A DNA stretch of 64,000 bases from DASWTL01 sp035575925 (GCA_035575925.1 DATLXK010000038.1:5338-69337), one strand, 5' to 3'. Numbered from the stretch's first letter, positions 17,249 through 26,397 are shown. The notes: a model not told the origin generated them from the sequence alone. Translations and numbers: made by a program.

Positions 17249-19570
17249 TTATTTTGTACTCGATATATATATATCACTCAAACTTAACCTTAAAGATCTC
17301 ACTTTTGGCATTTCAGCAAAACATAATCTAAATAAAAATAACGATTCTGTACCTGATAATGTCTTTCCGAATACCTGATCAAACTCCTCATGTAGCTTTT
17401 TAAACTCTTTTTGAATATTTTCCGGCATATCAACACCATGTCCATGTTTTAAACGTGCAAAATGAAGAATAGGAGCTAATACCGGCTGAAACGAAATCCC
17501 GTATTTGTTAGCCGTCAGCCACACTCTTTCAGCTGCTTGCCCGGCAATCAGACAGTTTACCGGATTAAATTCAGGCATACTTATTAAACCTACCGCAGAG
17601 GAGGATCGGACCAGGTTGGCCGTCATGTTTTCCAAAACTTTTCCGCCATTCCATTCAGCAACTAACTGCATTGCTTTAGGATCTCTAATTACTTTGAAGC
17701 CTACAGTATCCTTAACACTAAGTTCCAGTGTACGTATGTCAAGGCCATCCCTGGTTTCCTCAGCTAATTCACGAGTCCATCTTATTTCCTTCTCAAAAAG
17801 ATCATAATGTCCCTGCGGTATAAAAAGACGCAGTTTCTCTGATTTTCCGGCTATATCAGCCAGTTTCTCTATACTATTCTGGTCTTGTATAAACTTTAAT
17901 TCACAACCTTCAATTTGTGAAACCGATGCATGCATTCTTTCAATGGCTTCCTCATCTATTTTACCACCTCTTCCTGCATGCCGGTTTGTAAATCTGATAT
18001 TAATATAGTCTATAAGCTTATCGGGTATAGCATGCTTATCTTTTTTAAATTGAAAAGAGGCAACCATCAGACTCTTTTCCTTTGATGGAAAGAATTGCTT
18101 TTCTACCCTTAAACCCAATTCACTGGCTTTTAAGGTTAAGTTTTCAATAGCTGTTCCAAGAGCCATGTATGACGCCATATTTTTAAAATCCCCGTAAGAA
18201 ACAGACCTTTCTATTTCATGAAATAGAAATAACTGCAATCCATCAAAGTACCATTTCCAGGGTTGATTATTTCCTGCCGAAGGTGCCAGGGCAGCAGCCT
18301 CTACAAGTTTTTTAATGGTGTTTTCATCAATTACCACATCATTTACGTGTACAGGCTTAATTAATGCTGCTTCCGCTATTATTTTGTCCTTTGTTAATAT
18401 ATCCGTTTCATAATTATATACCGCATCCGGCGGTTGAGGGTCGCTTATCAGTTCATCAATATCAATAAAATATCTGCCTGACTGATGTAACTGATCCAGT
18501 AGCACTTTCCTGCAAATATCTGCTGTTAAACCGCCTCCCATAGTTACTGCACTGGCCAGTTGAGGCCATGTGGATATACTCTGCCCTACTTCAACGGCTG
18601 AAGCTTTGAGCCTGGTAGACATCGTTTCAATACCCACAATTGGAAGGATATAAGGCAGTTTCTCTTCCATCGTCTTCAACCCTTTAACTTTTGAGATATC
18701 CAGGTGTTCTACAAAGCCATGCAATATAGGCCGATCCGGCTCCAGGTCAAATCTTTCTATATCAATCGTACCTCTGTCACTCGCCTCCATCAGAACAGGT
18801 ATACGATGATTTTTTGCTGCTATTCTGCACTTAATTTTAATATCTACACTGTCGCATTCATCTATTAATACATCAAGTTTTCCATTATCCAATAAAAAAG
18901 ATTCCATGTTGCTATCCGTTATACCTTCATGAAAACATGTTACTTTTAAAAACGGGTCTATTTCTGCTATTTCTCTGGCTACAAGCACCGTTTTTTTAAT
19001 CCCCATATTGTGTATGCCACTTCTTAAACGGTTCAAATTGGTAATTTCAAGCTCGTCATAATCGGCAATACGTAACTCGCCAAAACTGCGCTCCATGGCC
19101 AGTGTAAGAGAAACAGATTGCCCCACTGATAGCCCAATTACTCCAATCTTTTTTAGAGAGAGCCTGTCTTCTTCCTCGTCAGTTATTTTGTACTTATTAC
19201 GATTTGTTCTTAATTCTACAAACTCCTGCTCATCCAGGATATGAACTAAATTCTCGTTCCATGGATAGTATACCCAAACCCCATATTCATGCGGAGTTAT
19301 ACCGCCCAAATGCCTTTCTACATTCTTGGATACTTCTTCTTCGGTATATGTTACACCAGGACTGGCGGATTTGATAAATTCTCTAAGTTGAGACTGGATG
19401 GTATCATATACCTTAATGTGTGGCTTTTCATCTATCAGCTCCTCTAATAACTCTTTTTCATGCGGATTAATAATTCGAAAAAAGCCAAGGGTATAAGAAT
19501 TATTATGTAACCGCGTTGCAGTAATTATATGGGAAAGCTTATTTTTTAATTTGGCTGCAAACTTTGTCAT
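17249..19570 (-). CDS. E1-like (ThiF) adenylation domain fused to nitroreductase domain (Rv1355c-type protein)
   Basis: A 773-residue two-enzyme fusion. Residues about 140-380 form a ThiF/E1-type adenylating domain, with nucleotide loop IGVIGLSVGQSV (142-153), the ribose-binding DYDELEITNLNR (170-181) and VLIDECDSVDIK. Residues about 415-730 form an FMN nitroreductase domain, with APSAGNNQPWKW (429-440) and AGQAAERVWLTANKYG near the end. The first 135 residues are unassigned. The architecture matches proteins annotated Rv1355c family. E1 and nitroreductase modules also pair in making oxazole/thiazole peptides, where one activates and the other oxidises. No CxxC zinc pairs are present, unlike MoeB/ThiF. 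It is the first gene of a five-gene operon with an acyltransferase and three signalling proteins. Substrate and product are unknown. Confidence 0.8.
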   Translation of the reverse strand: MTKFAAKLKNKLSHIITATRLHNNSYTLGFFRIINPHEKELLEELIDEKPHIKVYDTIQSQLREFIKSASPGVTYTEEEVSKNVERHLGGITPHEYGVWVYYPWNENLVHILDEQEFVELRTNRNKYKITDEEEDRLSLKKIGVIGLSVGQSVSLTLAMERSFGELRIADYDELEITNLNRLRSGIHNMGIKKTVLVAREIAEIDPFLKVTCFHEGITDSNMESFLLDNGKLDVLIDECDSVDIKIKCRIAAKNHRIPVLMEASDRGTIDIERFDLEPDRPILHGFVEHLDISKVKGLKTMEEKLPYILPIVGIETMSTRLKASAVEVGQSISTWPQLASAVTMGGGLTADICRKVLLDQLHQSGRYFIDIDELISDPQPPDAVYNYETDILTKDKIIAEAALIKPVHVNDVVIDENTIKKLVEAAALAPSAGNNQPWKWYFDGLQLFLFHEIERSVSYGDFKNMASYMALGTAIENLTLKASELGLRVEKQFFPSKEKSLMVASFQFKKDKHAIPDKLIDYINIRFTNRHAGRGGKIDEEAIERMHASVSQIEGCELKFIQDQNSIEKLADIAGKSEKLRLFIPQGHYDLFEKEIRWTRELAEETRDGLDIRTLELSVKDTVGFKVIRDPKAMQLVAEWNGGKVLENMTANLVRSSSAVGLISMPEFNPVNCLIAGQAAERVWLTANKYGISFQPVLAPILHFARLKHGHGVDMPENIQKEFKKLHEEFDQVFGKTLSGTESLFLFRLCFAEMPKVRSLRLSLSDIYISSTK

Positions 19571-19661
19571 TGTAAGTCATTCAACTTTAATAAAATTTAA
19601 ATTATGCAAATAGATAATAAATTCATCATAATAGTGATTATTTTTATGAAGTATTTGAATT

Positions 19662-20126
19662 ATGGACGCAAAAAAGATTAATATACTTTATGTAGATGAT
19701 GAAGAAAATAATTTATTATCATTTAAGGCTACTTTCCGTATAAAATATAATGTGATAACTGCAATTAGTGCAGAAGAAGCGATGAAGATTTTGGAAGCAA
19801 AACCCGTGGAAATCATAATAACTGATCAGCGGATGCCTGAAATGACGGGTGTGGAATTTTTGGAAAAGGTGATTGAGAAATACATTGATCCAATGAGAAT
19901 TCTTTTAACAGGTTATGCAGACATGAATGCGGTGGTTGATGCTGTTAACAAAGGGAAAATCTTTCACTATCTGAGCAAGCCATGGAATGAAGAAGAGATT
20001 GAATCTACAGTTGAAAGAGCATTTGAGACTTACAAAAAAAATCAGGAAATTAAAGATATGAATGAAAAACTTGGAGTTTCTAATGATCAGTTAGAGTTCC
20101 TTTTACGCCAGCAATTGCTTTCTTAA
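19662..20126 (+). CDS. Receiver-domain protein, divergent from the E1-nitroreductase operon
   Basis: A 154-residue receiver with a short helical tail and no DNA-binding domain. Acidic residues are in ILYVDDEENN, the phospho-acceptor is Asp55 in IIITDQRMPEMTG, the Thr is in ILLTGYAD and the Lys in YLSKPWNEEE. The C-terminal 30 residues are a charged helix that could dimerise. It is transcribed away from the E1-nitroreductase operon with 91 bases between starts. Its receiver is strikingly like that of the hybrid kinase at 13301 (shared pattern NNLxSFKAxFRxKYN, then CDQRMP/TDQRMP, RILLTG and KPW). It is therefore probably a duplicate serving the same pathway. Confidence 0.9.
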   Translation: MDAKKINILYVDDEENNLLSFKATFRIKYNVITAISAEEAMKILEAKPVEIIITDQRMPEMTGVEFLEKVIEKYIDPMRILLTGYADMNAVVDAVNKGKIFHYLSKPWNEEEIESTVERAFETYKKNQEIKDMNEKLGVSNDQLEFLLRQQLLS

Positions 20127-20295
20127 CAAAGGCTTACAAAACAGGCTAATTTGGTTACCTATCACTCCAAGTAGAACAAGCATTTATATTTACCTGAAAG
20201 CACGTACACACGACTGACCTCAAAACAATAGTTTAGCTAAACTATACTATAATTTACGCCGAATCGTATAAGACGTATCTAACAAATAATCTTAA

Positions 20296-21225
20296 ATGAA
20301 AAGGGCCGCATACTTCATATTTTCTCTGCTTATTACCACCGGTTTATTTTCGTGCTCCAAAAACGATTCTGTTCTTCCGGATTCTGAGCTTAAAGCAAGA
20401 ACACTCACAAATATATCATATGGTGCTGATCCTCTTCAAAAAATAGATGTTTACCTTCCTGCTAAACGTACCTACAATACACGTGTTATTTTCGTTATTC
20501 ATGGCGGGGGATTTTTCGCAGGTGATAAAAGTGATTTTTCTGCACATAGTCAGGCGCTTTCAAATGCAGGTTTCGCTGTAATAAATGTTAACTACAGATT
20601 AGTTGATGCTAAAGGAGCAAACACAACTCCCCCAGAACGACGTGAGAGTGCAATTAAGGTGAGCCATCAATTAGCTGATATCAGAAGCATTATCGATTTT
20701 GCAGACAAGCAGGCTACATCCTGGATTATGAGCTCTTCTAAATGGGCTATAACAGGGCATAGCGCCGGGGCAACATTAAGCTTATTATACGCTTATGGCA
20801 GTCTTAATTCAGATAACCGCATTAAAGCAGCGGGGAACTGGGCCGGAGTTACAGATCTTTCCTATCCGGATGAATCTTATGCCCAGACTGTTAGCCCATT
20901 TGTTTTAGAAATGCTTCAAAGAGGTGTTGGTGTCCCTGTAAAAAATGAAAACATAGCCGCTTATCAGGCCGTAAGCCCTTACTGGGTGCTGAAAGGCAAT
21001 GCGGGTAAGCCCACTATAAATATTCGCCCGGAATCTAATGCAATTGCCGGTACCCCTGATTTTAGTAAGTTTCAGTATGCCGAGCTCACTGAGTTACTTG
21101 ATAGCAAGAACGTTCCAAACAAGTTGTTTGAAGTTTCAGGCGCTGATCATTCATTTACCAAACCCGGTCACTGGGAACTGGTTTTAAATGAAACTGCTGC
21201 ATTCTTTACAGCCCAGCTTAAATAA
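20296..21225 (+). CDS. Alpha/beta-hydrolase lipoprotein (carboxylesterase/lipase type)
   Basis: An exported ester hydrolase of the alpha/beta fold. The signal peptide ends in lipobox TGLFSC (Cys20), so it should be a lipoprotein. The oxyanion motif HGGGFFAGDKS (about 73-83) and nucleophile elbow GHSAGATL are typical of the hormone-sensitive-lipase/BD-FAE-like group. An acidic residue in the NIRPESNAI or downstream region and His in GADHSF complete the triad. At 309 residues it is normal length. It is a single gene, convergent with the aldo/keto reductase gene 28 bases away. Substrate unknown; acetyl or feruloyl esters on polysaccharides are plausible in this organism type. Confidence 0.85.
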   Translation: MKRAAYFIFSLLITTGLFSCSKNDSVLPDSELKARTLTNISYGADPLQKIDVYLPAKRTYNTRVIFVIHGGGFFAGDKSDFSAHSQALSNAGFAVINVNYRLVDAKGANTTPPERRESAIKVSHQLADIRSIIDFADKQATSWIMSSSKWAITGHSAGATLSLLYAYGSLNSDNRIKAAGNWAGVTDLSYPDESYAQTVSPFVLEMLQRGVGVPVKNENIAAYQAVSPYWVLKGNAGKPTINIRPESNAIAGTPDFSKFQYAELTELLDSKNVPNKLFEVSGADHSFTKPGHWELVLNETAAFFTAQLK

Positions 21226-21253
21226 ATCTCATATAAAATAAGTACTGTATTTA

Positions 21254-22141
21254 CTACTGTGTTGATATGGTGTACAGTTCATACCAATCCTGATTATCCA
21301 GATTTATATCAAATGCACTGACTATATTTCTGATCCGCTGTTCGTTGGTTGTTCCAATAAGCGGCAATGCACCGGTTTTATTTATCCAGGCCACTGCAAT
21401 AGCCTCAATATCTGTTTCGTACTTTTCCGCTACTTCTTCTAATTTTTTCCGCAGCCTTACTGCCTGTTCGTCCGTTCCATTCGCTATTCTTCCAGCAGCA
21501 AGCGGCGCAGAAGCTAACGGACGCATATATCTCTGTTTAATATAATCTATCTGTCCGTTATCAAGGGCGGATGTATTGAGTAAATTCAGTTCGATATGAT
21601 TGGTCACTATAGGAAACTGTAAATACGAGGCGAGCAGCTGATGCTGAAAAACTGAAAAATTAGCGACTCCAATGTTCTTAACCTTTCCACTTTGTTTTAA
21701 CTGACTTAGCGTTATTGCAGTTTCTTCAATATTTGAAATATGATCAAGATGATCTAACAGAAAAATGTCAATATAATCTGTTTTAAGGTTACGCAATGAA
21801 TTTTCAACACTCGCCATGATATGCCTTGCTGAAGTGTCGTAATGTTTTATGCGTATATCCTGCTGACTTGGATGAGGTTCTCTTAGTCCGCATTTAGTGA
21901 ATAAAACGATGTCTTCCCGTTTTATAGCTTTTTCTGCTATTATGCTGCCAAATAACTTTTCGCATTCATAGGATCCATAACTATCTGCATGGTCAAATGT
22001 GTTTATCTCAAGTTCAAGACAAAGATCAATAATACGCGCTAATGTAGAAGCCGGGCTCTTTACTTCTTCATTCCAACGATAAAAACCATATATTGCAGAG
22101 GATACTTTAGGCCCGGAATCGCTCAGGTAAATTTTTTGCAT
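21254..22141 (-). CDS. Aldo/keto reductase
   Basis: A cytoplasmic NADPH-dependent carbonyl reductase of the AKR superfamily, 295 residues. Visible features are the catalytic Asp and Tyr region (INTFDHADSYGSYECEKLFG, about 48-67), the lysine in VLFTKCGL and the histidine-bearing strand DIFLLDHLDHI. The cofactor-phosphate segment LPLIGTTNEQRIRNI is near the C-terminus. It resembles the YdhF group of E. coli. It is not evidently in an operon: the esterase gene converges on it and a PQQ-type dehydrogenase gene diverges from it 208 bases away. Substrate unknown. Confidence 0.9.
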   Translation of the reverse strand: MQKIYLSDSGPKVSSAIYGFYRWNEEVKSPASTLARIIDLCLELEINTFDHADSYGSYECEKLFGSIIAEKAIKREDIVLFTKCGLREPHPSQQDIRIKHYDTSARHIMASVENSLRNLKTDYIDIFLLDHLDHISNIEETAITLSQLKQSGKVKNIGVANFSVFQHQLLASYLQFPIVTNHIELNLLNTSALDNGQIDYIKQRYMRPLASAPLAAGRIANGTDEQAVRLRKKLEEVAEKYETDIEAIAVAWINKTGALPLIGTTNEQRIRNIVSAFDINLDNQDWYELYTISTQ

Positions 22142-22349
22142 CTGTTTAATTTATGAAGTGCTTTAACAGGTTTTATTTTTATGTAGTTGCAGGATGGTAA
22201 AGAAACAATTAAAAGCGCAAAAAGCAAAACACAAATCTCCATCTCTGCATAAAAACTTAATTAACTTAGACCTATTATCACAAAGCTTGTTTTTGTACGT
22301 TTTAGAAACACATGTAGCATACTATTTTATAACTATACCACGCTTTTAA

Positions 22350-23486
22350 ATGAAAAGAGTCTACTTTATCCCACTTCTAATAATTTCCCTGAATTGCACA
22401 TCGCAAACGAAAAAAGAAGAAAAAAATACTTCATCATCCGAAATACTTAGTAACCCAGCTCCAGTATTTACCACTGATACGCTTTATAAAGATTTTAAAA
22501 ATCCATGGGGAATGGTTTGGTTACCTGATGGAAGATTACTGGTTACTGAACGCGCCGGCGAAATCCTGGTATTCAATAAAGATAAATATACAGGGCAAAA
22601 GTTAATCGGCTTACCTGCCGTTTATAAACAGGGTCAAAGCGGCTTATTTGATATTCAGCTTCACCCAAATTATAAGAAGAACGGATACATTTATTTTGCA
22701 TATGCTAAACCCGGGACCGGAGGAGGAAGCACGGCTATTATGAGGGCTAAACTAAAAGGAAATACATTAACAGAGCAGCAGAATATATACATAACAAACC
22801 CTATACTAAACTCAGGTCAGCATTTTGGTGGCCGGATTATTTTTGATAAGAGCGGCTATTTATATTTTAGCTCTGGTGAACGTGGTACCAAACCCAATGC
22901 ACAGGATCTGGAAAATGATCATGGAAAAATCCACAGGTTACATGATGACGGGAGTATTCCGGCCGATAATCCTTTTACAAGAAAGACAGGCTTAAAAAGC
23001 TCTGTTTGGTCTTATGGTCATCGCAATCCCCAGGGTATGGTATATGATTCAGAGAACGATCTAATCTGGGCTCATGAGCATGGAGCAAAAGGAGGAGACG
23101 AATTAAACATTATTGAAAAAGGTGCAAATTATGGGTGGCCTCTTACTACTTATGGGGTAAATTATAATGGGGATATCATATCAGAATTTAAAGAAAAGGA
23201 AGGCATAAATAAGCCTGTTCATTACTGGGTACCTTCCATTGCCCCGTGCGGTATGGTTTTAGTTACTTCGGACAGATATACCGGTTGGAAAAACAGTTTA
23301 CTAGTTGGTGCGATGGCTAAAACGCATGTAGCGCGTATAAAACTTAACGGCAAGGCCTTTGCTGCGGAGGAAAAATTACTTCAAAACGTGGGCAGGGTTC
23401 GCCATGTAGCGCAAAGTCCTGATGGGTATATTTATGTTCTAACAGAAGGTAAGGGGATGTTACTTAAGTTAAAACCAATTAGTTAG
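22350..23486 (+). CDS. PQQ-dependent aldose/sorbosone dehydrogenase-like lipoprotein
   Basis: A periplasmic six-bladed beta-propeller of the glucose/sorbosone dehydrogenase family, which oxidises sugars with pyrroloquinoline quinone. It has a short export signal with a probable lipobox (IISLNC, Cys16). Blade motifs include NPWGMVWLPDGRLLVTERAG, GQSGLFDIQLHP, HFGGRIIFDKSGYLYFSSG, YGHRNPQGMVYD and HEHGAKGGDELN. The histidine and arginine residues that contact PQQ are in these motifs and look intact. Length (378) is normal. PQQ synthesis genes are not in the window, so whether the cell makes or scavenges PQQ is unknown. It is monocistronic. Confidence 0.9.
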   Translation: MKRVYFIPLLIISLNCTSQTKKEEKNTSSSEILSNPAPVFTTDTLYKDFKNPWGMVWLPDGRLLVTERAGEILVFNKDKYTGQKLIGLPAVYKQGQSGLFDIQLHPNYKKNGYIYFAYAKPGTGGGSTAIMRAKLKGNTLTEQQNIYITNPILNSGQHFGGRIIFDKSGYLYFSSGERGTKPNAQDLENDHGKIHRLHDDGSIPADNPFTRKTGLKSSVWSYGHRNPQGMVYDSENDLIWAHEHGAKGGDELNIIEKGANYGWPLTTYGVNYNGDIISEFKEKEGINKPVHYWVPSIAPCGMVLVTSDRYTGWKNSLLVGAMAKTHVARIKLNGKAFAAEEKLLQNVGRVRHVAQSPDGYIYVLTEGKGMLLKLKPIS

Positions 23487-23548
23487 CGCAACAAACCTTT
23501 TACACTATAATCTTTTGGTAAGAGTAATATTTTTAACAACGGTTTTAA

Positions 23549-23833
23549 TCAGGCCACAATCCGGTTCCACTCGGGATGATCTTTTATAAAATCTCGTATA
23601 TAAGAACACAAAGGGACGGCTTTTAATTTATGCTCTTCCAGGTAATAAAAAGTTTTCTCAACTAATATTTCGGCTATTCCTTTTCCACGCAATTCCCTGG
23701 GTACTTCTGTATGAATTAAAGATACGGTGTTATTCTTTTTTTGATAATCAATAAAAGAGCGCTTCCCTTCTACCATTAATTCAAAACTATGGATAAGCTC
23801 ATTGTTCATTAGTTCTATGCTTTGAAAATCCAT
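23549..23833 (-). CDS. Small GNAT-like N-acetyltransferase (NATD1/Acetyltransf_CG family)
   Basis: A compact acetyltransferase-like protein of 94 residues. It shows the family pattern SFELMVEGKRSFIDY, then SLIHTEVPRELRGKGIAEILVEKTF, where RGKGIA is the acetyl-CoA pyrophosphate loop, and ends with VPLCSYIRDFIKDHPEW. This family is widespread, and its substrate is not established. It precedes by 19 bases an FMN reductase gene on the same strand and probably shares its message. Confidence 0.88.
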   Translation of the reverse strand: MDFQSIELMNNELIHSFELMVEGKRSFIDYQKKNNTVSLIHTEVPRELRGKGIAEILVEKTFYYLEEHKLKAVPLCSYIRDFIKDHPEWNRIVA

Positions 23834-23852
23834 CTTTTAGTTAGTTAAATTA

Positions 23853-24392
23853 TTAATTAAAAATTGTTTTGCTTAGTGTAAGGTAGCTATTTAAAAACTG
23901 TTCCAGGAGTTGTTCATAGCCCTCGTCTGTAAGCTTTTGATTTGTAAATAACTTTTGAACCTGGGGGGTGATCAGGAACTGAGGGCATACTATTCCGTTT
24001 AGTTTTAATGCATAATGCTGCAAGTTTTTTAATGCATTAATTCCTCCGAGCACGCCCGTTGAAACCGTAATAAATCCAAAAATTTTATTGGCGTATTCTT
24101 TATCAAAATAGTCCATGGCGTTTTTTAATGCTCCGGTATAACTACCATTATGTTCCGGACAAACGATAATAAATCCATCGGTCTGGTCAAGGTTAACCTT
24201 TAATTGCTTAAGCCTGGTTTCCGGATCCGGGTGTGTGGCGAATGTGTAATCCAATAGCGGAAGGTTACTTTCTTTAACATCCCAGAGCCAGTTAGTAATA
24301 TGTAGTTTATTTAAACGGTTTTGTACTTCGAGTGCTACCTGGTGAGATTGCCTGTCCGGCCTTGCGCTTCCGGATATGATTGCAATGTTCAT
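23853..24392 (-). CDS. NAD(P)H-dependent FMN reductase (flavodoxin-like)
   Basis: A cytoplasmic flavoprotein of 179 residues that transfers electrons from NAD(P)H to quinones, azo dyes or other acceptors. The FMN-phosphate loop is IISGSARPDRQSHQVAL near the start. The isoalloxazine-binding loop is CPEHNGSYTGALKNAMDYF (about 101-119). It belongs to the YieF/ChrR-like family. It lies 19 bases upstream of the small acetyltransferase gene and 66 bases downstream of the DUF1349 gene on the same strand. Physiological acceptor unknown; protection from quinone stress is the usual suggestion. Confidence 0.9.
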   Translation of the reverse strand: MNIAIISGSARPDRQSHQVALEVQNRLNKLHITNWLWDVKESNLPLLDYTFATHPDPETRLKQLKVNLDQTDGFIIVCPEHNGSYTGALKNAMDYFDKEYANKIFGFITVSTGVLGGINALKNLQHYALKLNGIVCPQFLITPQVQKLFTNQKLTDEGYEQLLEQFLNSYLTLSKTIFN

Positions 24393-24458
24393 ATTTATAT
24401 TAATGAGATTAGTATGTGTTAATCGATCAGTTGGCAGGTAAAATTGATACGCCTGTAA

Positions 24459-25163
24459 TTACTTCTTTATTCCTTTATAACTAATATCGGCATATTCTAC
24501 TTTGCACTCAGAACCCATAGGAGATTGAGAATAGAAGCCAATTTTTATATTTTTTGGCTTACTGTAAACAAAATTTCTCACTACGCTCCACTCTTTTCCA
24601 TCCTGAGAAGCAAGGAACGTGTAAACAATTCCCGACTTTTTTACTCTCAGATATATCTCCCTATTATTCGGGATATTAAAATAACTATCATCTGTGACTT
24701 TATTTTTAACTACCGAGGTGCCCAAAATCAATTTACTTCCTGTATTTTGAAATAATATTTTAGCCCAGTTATCCCTATCCGTGTAAACCAGTATGGCTCC
24801 CCCATCATATTGGTTGTCAAAAACCGGTTTTATTCTGGCTGAAAAATCGAAATCATTATGGGGTGTAAATAAAAATTTCGGCGCATTACCCTTAGAATAA
24901 CTGCCACTGGCAGAGTTATGGAGATCGGTTTGTTTTCCGGCTGTCATCAATAGTGAGTTATCTGATAAGATTTTGAACTCCTGTGGTTTATCGAGCAGGA
25001 TGTATGGAGAAGGCAAGTCCCTTATCCTTCCGGAATCTGCTGTATAACTGCCGTTTCCCTTAGACTGACCTTGTGCCCTGGCATTATCCGATAAAAAAAC
25101 TACGGTCATCCCGAAAAACGGCAACAGTATAAAAAAACGTAAAAAAGATTTGATGAGAATCAT
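24459..25163 (-). CDS. Exported DUF1349 (concanavalin-like) protein
   Basis: A predicted periplasmic beta-sandwich protein of 234 residues. The signal peptide is about 1-30 (FILLPFFGMTVVFLSDNARAQ). The body has the DUF1349 pattern: FTPHNDFDFSARIKPVF, then YDGGAILVYTDRDNWAKILFQ, FLASQDGKEWSVVRNF and KIGFYSQSPMG. Proteins with this fold are often annotated as acting on or binding carbohydrate. There is no clear catalytic residue set. It is divergent from the serine hydrolase gene at 25311. Confidence 0.8.
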   Translation of the reverse strand: MILIKSFLRFFILLPFFGMTVVFLSDNARAQGQSKGNGSYTADSGRIRDLPSPYILLDKPQEFKILSDNSLLMTAGKQTDLHNSASGSYSKGNAPKFLFTPHNDFDFSARIKPVFDNQYDGGAILVYTDRDNWAKILFQNTGSKLILGTSVVKNKVTDDSYFNIPNNREIYLRVKKSGIVYTFLASQDGKEWSVVRNFVYSKPKNIKIGFYSQSPMGSECKVEYADISYKGIKK

Positions 25164-25310
25164 GAGAAATATATACAGTGTATCTGAATAAATATATAAT
25201 TAAAACCAGTATTTTGCAACCTCAATATTTACAAGGTACCGTTTTAACCTTGTTGGATTTCCTGTAAAACTGACGCATTTATTATCTTGAAAATTATATT
25301 CAACCCAAAT

Positions 25311-26249
25311 ATGAAAATCAGAGTTTTTAACAGACTGTTTTTTACCGCATTATTAATAATTTCTGTGATCGGCGCAAATGCCCAGAATAAACCTGATCGA
25401 AAACTACAGATAAAATTAAATCAACTTATATCAGGTTTTAATGGCGAGGTAGGTATCTATGTCAAAAATTTAAAAACAGGAAAAACAGCATCGGTAAATG
25501 CAGATACCATATTTCCTACAGCAAGCATGATTAAGGTACCTATTATGTGCGGGGTTTTTGACCAGATAGAAAAGGGGAAATTACAGTATAATATGCTTTT
25601 AACATATAAAGACAGCCTGTTGTATGAAGGCGAGGACATCTTGGGTTCTTTTAAAGATGGCGAGAAAATAAGGTTAAGCAAGGTGCAGATGCTGAGCATA
25701 ACAACAAGTGATAATACCGCGAGCCTGTGGCTGCAGAAACTGGCAGGCGAAACAAATGTAAATAGCTGGCTGGAACAAAGTGGTTTTAAATACACCAGGC
25801 TAAATTCACGTACACCGGGCCGCAGGGCATTTCAGCAAAAATACGGCTGGGGACAAACCACACCCAGGGAAATGGCCTTACTTGTAGAAAAAATACATGC
25901 AGGAAACGCAGTTAATGCCGCAGCAAGCGAACGCATGTATCGTAACATGATCAGGATCTATTTTGATGATGTGGCACTTTCTCAAATTCCTCCCTTTATA
26001 CAGGCCGCCTCTAAACAAGGTGCAGTGGATGCATCACGCTCTGAAGTGGTATTAGTTAATGCTCCTCACGGCGATTATGTTTTCTGCATTATCACTAAAA
26101 AACAAAAGGACACTAGCTGGGAACCTGCTAATGAAGGCTGGAAGCTGATCAGAAATTTATCTAAAATGTTATGGAACTATTATGAACCACAATCCAGATG
26201 GGTTCCGGCAATAGGAACAGAGAAAATGGAGATAAATACCGTTCAGTAA
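25311..26249 (+). CDS. Class A beta-lactamase-fold serine hydrolase lacking the general-base glutamate
   Basis: A periplasmic penicillin-recognising-fold protein of 312 residues. I chose the ATG at 25311 because it begins a clean signal peptide (MKIRVFNRLFFTALL, ending GANAQ); an in-frame TTG lies 24 bases upstream. The nucleophile motif SxxK is TASMIK, SDN is in TTSDNTASL, and the KTG-like motif is SKQGAVD. The omega-loop region between YTRLNSR and TTPREMA has no Glu at the position of Glu166, which class A enzymes need to deacylate. It may therefore be a penicillin-binding or other amidohydrolase relative, not a resistance enzyme. It precedes a class-C-like serine hydrolase by 148 bases on the same strand. 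Confidence 0.8.
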   Translation: MKIRVFNRLFFTALLIISVIGANAQNKPDRKLQIKLNQLISGFNGEVGIYVKNLKTGKTASVNADTIFPTASMIKVPIMCGVFDQIEKGKLQYNMLLTYKDSLLYEGEDILGSFKDGEKIRLSKVQMLSITTSDNTASLWLQKLAGETNVNSWLEQSGFKYTRLNSRTPGRRAFQQKYGWGQTTPREMALLVEKIHAGNAVNAAASERMYRNMIRIYFDDVALSQIPPFIQAASKQGAVDASRSEVVLVNAPHGDYVFCIITKKQKDTSWEPANEGWKLIRNLSKMLWNYYEPQSRWVPAIGTEKMEINTVQ

Positions 26250-26397
26250 TACGTTGAAATTTTGGAGGTAATTGTTATGAGTACTACTTATTCCCGCAAT
26301 AACCCGCAAATTAATGCCTATATTTTCCGGATTTAGTATTGCCAACTCGCTTCAAAAACATAACTTAGCTTTTGTAATTTATTCCATTCTCATCGAA

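Noticed and set aside
17249..19570. Molybdopterin or thiamine adenylyltransferase (MoeB/ThiF)
   Set aside because: There are no CxxC zinc pairs, no other molybdopterin or thiamine genes nearby, and a nitroreductase domain is fused to it.
25311..26249. Antibiotic-resistance beta-lactamase
   Set aside because: The general-base glutamate is missing and nothing else suggests a resistance locus.
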